Assembly (NCBI GenBank): GCA_947627255.1
Contig: CANQVI010000007.1
Coordinates: 1 to 46,961 of the forward strand
Reading direction: 5' to 3'
From: an uncultured Clostridia bacterium
GTDB taxonomy: Bacteria; Bacillota; Clostridia; TANB77; CAG-465
Length of the DNA: 46,961 nt
Positions 45,801-46,961 of this stretch are shown here, one piece after another (within the stretch, counting starts at the first letter, position 1; each line of letters begins with the position of its first letter). Under the pieces are notes generated by a model. The model saw only the letters and a program-made list of their open reading frames with translations, had not been told where the DNA came from and ran no database searches. A program made the translations under genes and the position numbers.

Positions 45801-46961
45801 ATCTAAGCTCAGTTAGATTATATTTATATTCTCCTGCAACTTCTGGAGTGTTAACTCTAGCCTCATATTTGCCATTTGCTACTCTTCTTGGAGTTACTAC
45901 TTGACCATTTATTACAACAGATTGTAATTCTTTATCTGTATTAGCTTCAATTTCGTATGTTAATACTATTACGCTATCTTTAGCTACATAGTATTCTTGT
46001 GCTACTCCACTTATAACATTTGCACGTATTTTAACATTAGCTTCCTTACTAGCAATTACTTCTTCTTCATGTTTTTCTCCATCTGCTCTATCATAGTCTG
46101 CTAGTATCTCTACTTTATATTCTTGAGACTCAAACACACCATCTTCTGCTTTAAATTCAACTTCTTTAATATGTTCTTCTACGTCTTTAGTCTCTATAAC
46201 ATTACCTTTAGCATCTACTAATCTTACACATAATGCACTTAATACATCATCTGTATCCATAATATCATATGTAGCTTTAATACTACTCATATCATCTGAT
46301 ACTGTTGTACTAGTAATAGTTGCTGTTGGTTTATTTTTAAATACTACTATAGTACCTTGTTCTAGATTTGTAAATTCTTTTAAGTTTGCAAGAATTACCT
46401 TATCTAAAGTTAATTCAAGTCTTGCGTCAGTTTCATATGGTATTTCTATTGTATAAATATTGTTATCTTTAGACTTAATCTCATATTCACTGCCATTTAC
46501 AAATACTTTCTTAATATCGTAATTTGAAGTATTAGAGCTTTCAAATGAAAGTACAACTACTTTTCTTTGTGTATCTACTTTAACAAAGCTAAAGTTTTGT
46601 AGAGTAAACTCATATTCTCCAATAACCTCAAATTTACTATTTTCAGTAATAGTATCTTGATGTTCATTATCATCTTTATTTGAGTCAAGATCGTATGTTA
46701 ATTCAATTTCTACATTGTATTCTTTAAATTCTTCTATATTTTCAAGTACAAATGTAGTGTTGTCTCTTGATTCAATTGGTAGTTCTTGTTTTTGTCCATT
46801 TCCTGTTATTATTACTTTACCACTTACAAATGTATCTTCTTCATCTGTAATAGTAAATGAAAGTACAGGAGCATCTGGATTATCATCATTAACTACAATA
46901 TCACTAATTGATGGTTTTACAGTTCTTAGTACATCTACCTCTTTAGTATTTGTAGCTGATG
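30484..46961 (-). CDS. Giant multi-modular M26-like (IgA1 protease/Zmp family) zinc metalloprotease; 5' end beyond the window
   Basis: The same frame stays open past the track start (46290) to the window edge (...SATNTKEVDVLRTVKPSISDIVV...). M26 signature VGTHETLHNQDSKIFLNGYGRRGGAEDYAAGFVQQ, HExxH at 32836-32850. Confidence 0.92.
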   Translation of the reverse strand, partial: SATNTKEVDVLRTVKPSISDIVVNDDNPDAPVLSFTITDEEDTFVSGKVIITGNGQKQELPIESRDNTTFVLENIEEFKEYNVEIELTYDLDSNKDDNEHQDTITENSKFEVIGEYEFTLQNFSFVKVDTQRKVVVLSFESSNTSNYDIKKVFVNGSEYEIKSKDNNIYTIEIPYETDARLELTLDKVILANLKEFTNLEQGTIVVFKNKPTATITSTTVSDDMSSIKATYDIMDTDDVLSALCVRLVDAKGNVIETKDVEEHIKEVEFKAEDGVFESQEYKVEILADYDRADGEKHEEEVIASKEANVKIRANVISGVAQEYYVAKDSVIVLTYEIEANTDKELQSVVINGQVVTPRRVANGKYEARVNTPEVAGEYKYNLTELRYSEDEVINVENSIDVDVLKDTEPVVTAISVDTTLDKPLLSFTVTDEENTFVSGRIVITNTEDGEEFEIPFDSLDSLSFELDNIEEFTKYDVDVFITYDLDSDKENTVNQQTKLLAEKQFEAIGDYEFTFSNFRVKKVDTQNEVIVLEFESTNASEDNDQYDDYYVDTVVINGNTYENVEKNGTTYTVEVPYTQMNRTELVLEKAILNNLQDFTITEDNKVVVFKSLKAIVIGTVADDLKSIKADVSLTDQDNIAKDVYVRILNSQNVELAKQKVESENEIITFGNEDKYYDAGEYTIEVIASYDAVDGQTHEQETIVSTKVEVMTGAKIVSSNSGKYAKKGQELEVEYTLLTNTNEEVDTIIVNQVAYEAQKVKDGVYKVNVKMPERAGETDLQVTRINFKNDKSANVDYTSKVEVLKSEIPTVSNLAVGGSSDNPVLSFTITDPEETFVSGKYVIIDKESNERKEYEFTTKDSTSFLLPDIKEFNKYGVEVYITYDLDSDKAVGSQNQETTLAQEGQFEIIGEYNFTLENFRILEVNRDAKTVKLAFESSNASEDNDEYTDYYVNQVEINGVTYGNITKDGKTYTLEIPYKDEERTELKLTKAILDNLKDFTNLQNSVVIFKDKPSVELNAHTDENQETITADITLTDNDKTLTHLNIKLVNPKGDVIETRDIDNDEVSVDFKSPENGIFKAGEYKIEVGADYELDDGLVHESKDKIGETTVKISTVASIQENKVENYYVQKGEKVKVNYTFNSNNDSDPTGIMVENALYSATRNDDGTYTVAVPADSTEYGLKKYTVSAVMYNGETVIVDSPVETEYYVLKDKPSIKEYKFNSLVKDQTITFELVNDEEAILDNAQVVIVDSEGKNVLTQPLQVGLNTVNLNTLANGKYTVKLEGTYDLDDNKDNNLNTYGLHDIFTEQEIGVISDYKAKLEIKDVKVDRENNEIVVTFTSENEAKYKVKSVVIDGNEYEAQFKDGQYIVKVSYDNEDNTEHHITGVKLENDIELELKDTQSFEVFKTAPSAQVTTQVADELNKITATFTLTDVDNTVKALYAKLLDKEGNVVGNEVSLDKTATSVSFDSTQVYKAGEYTVEIYADYELVDGKEHNKEKIGSNTATVAIKANIVSSSVTNKYAKKNSEIKVTYEITSNTDEELTSIVVNGKTLPASILEENKYEVTYKVKGIYGKDELVAQQLVYTQNVEVDDNTVEVYVLKDAPSITEYSFSDAYQHASVSFKFTDTDKALTDKAKVVLTKIDTNEQVLEKEINEGTNTIDLKELENSKYELKIVGNYDLDEEHENSENEYKIEDIFEAKEIEFINDYELTFKITKTEVLKEKSKAKVTFESTNAGKYQVSYVIIDGIRYPVVNEDGVSYALVDYLKEENQEMNISDVVLSNGVELLVKDGAKFEIFKKAPTISNLDVRLKNGVAVVNFQVIDEANIMENAKVLLVNSTGETVQEVGIEKNSSTVTFEKVATAGTYTVKIVADYDSIDGEVHEQEELAQTNIKTPITAKITNDLTPTYAEKQKEIDVTYEIESNTVDKILKIEINGESYPVEETENGKYKITYTTGTNAGEEELKVTAVEYEGEKVSVEYSSSVEILKDELTIENFNVDTSTSQVVVTYNIDDSDNSFVSGKIRAKNTKNDDVVEVDVLSGVTEYTLDLKDLEVYDVELEITYDRDNDYQNNEHQETKVYATQENVQFVSDYNLQVSDFRLDSVEKEVLFNANIKFKTTNNSIYPIYGVVIGDEEYQVTPVEDEEGTYLIEYPYGQEKVDVRQEITVSKIILENGAKVELEEAQSVVIFKHNPKAQVLELNSEDNSNIKVHFDLTDNDNTVTNIYVVLQNEQGEIVSEQSLSPEVFEATFTVSKAGTYKAVIKADYDRADGSTHSEEIISSDENTVEIKPAAMATTEKITNRYPKKSETIELTYKIESNIDAKPTKVVINERDEYTLVPVDEGANEYKISYNVSDTSQVQSLKVTKIYFGDNLSVDTPSSIADTIEILRDVPTITITSKDLLEQNSVIFTVNVTDPDDAMTSGVAKVHGQEENLNKGQTTFIVSNLEPDEEHVLNVEVKYDLDYNTIDKDQNEGTVTKDQNFKLVSDYGLTISNVKTFNKSNEEKKYFAKNEAIELRFKCENKTSLVPEKVTVQDLNDEESQGIEYTVNAIEEDGEFNYYVDIVTNGEAGEQEFKIISVTLSGSRVISSDKFEGENPTASIEVLKDKPTISNFSASNQENSVTVEFEIKDDDNALQESYILLISDDGKVEQKGSKVQSGKNKYTFNDLTPGKKYTIKVENKYSLSKNGDVIEDVFREQEIEITKKEESNFRVKNLTISKRVPIGSKVSISFENSLMSYEDVDTIIIDGKDYPVTKGENGVYKLTLEPVQKGVNKISVDGVKIKDKEFAIDRNLSYIYEYADPVAENVSEINEDTTTSEAVVTYQLKDEDDSVIGLTAYMKNSAGSIIATKAIDLDTEVTKTVKMDLRKVSTYSVELRAYCDVGDHATYEEKTLFEVKKETKPRVTIVSQSIDKEYVEKGENVVLTFKINTNVDQEVKKISIDDESYKVTNVTENGKVVEDTYSITVQAPDTTGVFPQNIESVQIGSSLIDQIIYPEGMDPINIKVYKQKPTVTHFIIDESNKRVSFKVNDPDNSLTQSYPKLIIKQGEDEIHSEELTKGESEYEFNLEQIGMTTTQDEYNALVDATYDLRPDVQAEKQNIMQKIFSLFASEEPSTEGEEEEEEEDPNAKYIITESIFDENYKLSGEMTYNLKFTNFGGLFTLWNYQLLNFDCSTGTNLKVVKAIIDGREYEVKPITKNNRDDEYFVQYKAFDVNQNSINFEKVILENGTALDIPAEVGSAWCMVLQTDPTLVIKDFIEDVNEETVTVKYKLVDNDGKLAYDKLTFTLMNSQGGKIESKEIENAAATDTVVFKVPYPPTAVYKLQVNGQLFAAPEWYEYLTPWTPINDSFNSSVNTSILGSRLDTKYPKRGETFAIDYTISSTKVIIIDKEDHTNQDKAVGITSLVINGKDYDVQALEDKPETYRIYYTAQDEIGLEDIAVKYIKFSNGDVEEFNHSDKIEVIKDAPHVTDFRSENDLAGGKVKLSFNVIDPDGVISTSNIVAAIGNVEKQITVGSNSNVEFEVTKDQLVNFEIKATYDLDDNKLQGETSANDNVYTNHPIFERKLMLTGDYGVTLDNVKMYNNKQEETNYFEKNEDITLTFDCVTKNEALYPEIIYIDDVEYTLNKVLETDNTYTITLPGKDVAQKYSAKINSIVLNSGNVVPLEDRTLDYEVLKDHVKVTDFTYDISDDNADIIKLSITVSDEDAANKTTKVAVIDEYGTKVETSKEVLSVGENNDITFKKTGAEKYTVSVYSTYDRDADSTDEKNYLSDIRIHNQIVSLTTRYIEMKDIVDIKLYTFNDLGNAVRVDSLTEDNLSVVDNSLVEVSMKNIPTFYSKVTSYRKEDGKLKLVLDYKDAMVYTGEDELKPLEVTLDILENTEEYEYKGSFKALIAKMKAHNNVGDVINLDKDYDLLDYPITDKQTAYIDFDYKGTINGNGHTISNLTIPLFNKLDNAKVENLKIKNIVYTSGNRGVIANYATNSTVVSNVHVDNLVSASNAVSALIYEVSNKSVVEKCSATNITYNTTYLSQSISAGVIYLKNESKIENCYVQGTMSSGWWNNAGLVVSAENTCEINNNIVNMKMAAYYGFNESYGNGNGGIVGTDANNANSAGLKLKNNLSLVEGNKGVGAIYNYKRSKLHSESSNNYQLDTAVVKHEEDESVKTISKEELDANFFRNTLELSDEIWTISDDASIDNLPVLKGVSASYSDGGKQPKNTEIYIPDYNRVSELTTYEESREIAYHNMYKLMPFYDAKEIIRDGNKIPVDNPLYEKVIKYVVPFNKDGVMVSHLTTEDYNSLDKIYIVFEDGTKLEYSIAFDDYYGNVASYMITELNVGYNYNNYVVDPNQDSIKKLIEEASKYEFKKDLDPVTEKVENDSRLYREHFENYTKYHIEDFVINLLVNMGYSPNFESDVLDDLIERELINTGELKKLLFAYNYFTYWYNLDMDGINLADATMFHSNEMFDKDMTMEYLTDQLVQGSNSATNGTAGFYNSYFVKYTKLSNLGYYLDYYVKTLTHYEKGIDWFKDHFKGGYYYDINVEGSEGLYYTLWDHLLKDGKVQTDFLPLMTVPENSMYVMSSPSQAYFGSLRVYMTDPNDPKQIEAFKAKVEKWLSEVQSFYTFAYNYWGPDNINKYCDTNYDMRYTYTGVGNITVYNNPLTTEEPYHKYFAEAIGRWPATHGGAYANGNEVFWAVIKMLDNFRVGTHETLHNQDSKIFLNGYGRRGGAEDYAAGFVQQYYRDGWVSPNIFDEEADLANPVFKDNVSQNLRKSSVENDDKLHAYYDKYFRVNDFLDWIEAKAYFTLTSDQKANISVQVSYPEVGPDQQDAGDDVVAYTPLTPDMVKNMKLDSMEDLWKNKIMLRPGVKDYERRSPGADTDSIFNIHWYQPHADNDRPDGANFKYIAWQMAGEGGYYEGLVPYYTLSYIGIQKGTGEKTTDLTALRYIMKDEDITFESYKLDRYKELSEHYNDQGTYINAEEIYNEYCKALKEDADNKDRNLSRSTAVKKKYFQQIRLETNDFNIEPFDQKAEAATISLDEEQIEIGKEVVTTSEELISKIEEDPNAIITLGNDIDLTEYVEGEAVIDTVFSGTLDGNNYTISGNRLPIFNTLDGATVENIRIKNAMISADLDDMGVLSKTIKNSTITNVIVEDSTVYATDNVGGIAGLVDNSTFEDVHAKNVEITANNNSGGLVGYVKNNSVIQESSSNAKVNSNDDAVSTFVGRIESSEINNSYAVGSLVNKSTTDNLNVGGFVGYADNAVLQNNFVKAEMETPENVGGFIGEAVNTVNVNNNLSLSNLTNQGYKFDGRTDDKKLFSTDEHDIYMNNYELADTQGRATAQRNENINNVIVTVDSDMLTEEFFENELNFSTEIWDLSEVNNGGLPKLKNSDPNEELKLIEENESNVEEDLSKEEEKIQTDSEENVNEEILLQEQEEIQTENDEIIEDNSITVQDEIEEVPQVQDSEEDIVVQEDLQENMPEDEVIVVIPESMGIS
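30800..31840 (-). other. C-terminal GLUG-type beta-helix domain
   Basis: ITLGNDIDLTEYVEGEAVIDTVFSGTLDGNNYTISGNRLPIFNTLDGATVENIRIKNA...VGGIAGLVDNSTFEDV...SGGLVGYVKNNSVIQ...VGGFVGYADNA...VGGFIGEAVN. Confidence 0.75.
31900..34330 (-). other. M26-like catalytic domain
   Basis: HETLHNQ...GRRGGAEDYAAGFVQQYYRDGWVSPNIF and flanking M26-like sequence. Confidence 0.85.
34350..35300 (-). other. GLUG-type beta-helix domain N-terminal to the catalytic domain
   Basis: INLDKDYDLLDYPITDKQTAYIDFDYKGTINGNGHTISNLTIPLFNKLDNAKVENLKIKNIVYTSGNRGVIAN... Confidence 0.7.
35600..46961 (-). repeat. Tandem array of two-domain (~200 aa) beta-sandwich units, paired into ~400 aa (~1.2 kb) supermodules
   Basis: Recurring linkers VLKDxPxI / VFKxxP alternate; VLK-type linkers lie near 45755, 44550, 43330, 42160, 41000 and 39795. 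Recurring xTDxDNxx and YDLDxDK / ADYDxxDGxxHxE motifs. Confidence 0.85.

Noticed and set aside
30758-45904. Many plus-strand ORFs opposite the giant M26 gene (e.g. 31965-32267, 32910-33146, 38777-39049, 45554-45904)
   Set aside because: Antisense to a continuous 15.8 kb coding frame; composition reflects the reverse complement of the repeats.
35600-46961. CRISPR-like or VNTR array because of regular repetition
   Set aside because: Repeats are long (~1.2 kb), protein-coding and diverged; no short identical repeats with spacers.
1-46961. tRNA, rRNA, IS elements or prophage genes
   Set aside because: None recognised by reading; no transposase or integrase-like ORFs in the track.

Overview
AT-rich, Clostridia-like chromosomal window; most genes are on the minus strand. 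From left to right it holds: the 3' end of a membrane-protein CDS; a VanW-domain protein; a sporulation/division cluster (yabP, yabQ, DivIC-like) with a HAD-like protein and uvrB; an amino-acid ABC transporter operon whose ATPase is fused in frame to a PepD-type (Xaa-His) dipeptidase and which is preceded by a His-His-His leader-peptide attenuator; a putative HExxH protease; an operon-like set with an unusual S8-like protease and small unknown proteins; a sortase/pilus locus (VWA tip protein, two isopeptide-type pilins, class C sortase, second sortase); a Big_2 surface protein with a cohesin-like N-terminus; an M60-like metallopeptidase with an internal dockerin; and a giant M26-like zinc metalloprotease (over 5,480 aa, 5' end outside the window) preceded by about 11 kb of tandem beta-sandwich modules. 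The observations most worth following up are: (1) the His-codon attenuator plus ATPase-PepD fusion; (2) a possible cohesin/dockerin surface pair built around an M60 mucinase-like enzyme; (3) a decayed, nearly identical second copy of the HExxH gene, so that direct repeats flank the roughly 11.7 kb pilus/S8 segment; (4) the architecture of the giant M26 protein; (5) an uncharacterised S8-like cassette with a slippery A-run frameshift in one small gene. All calls come from reading the sequence and the ORF track; no searches were run.
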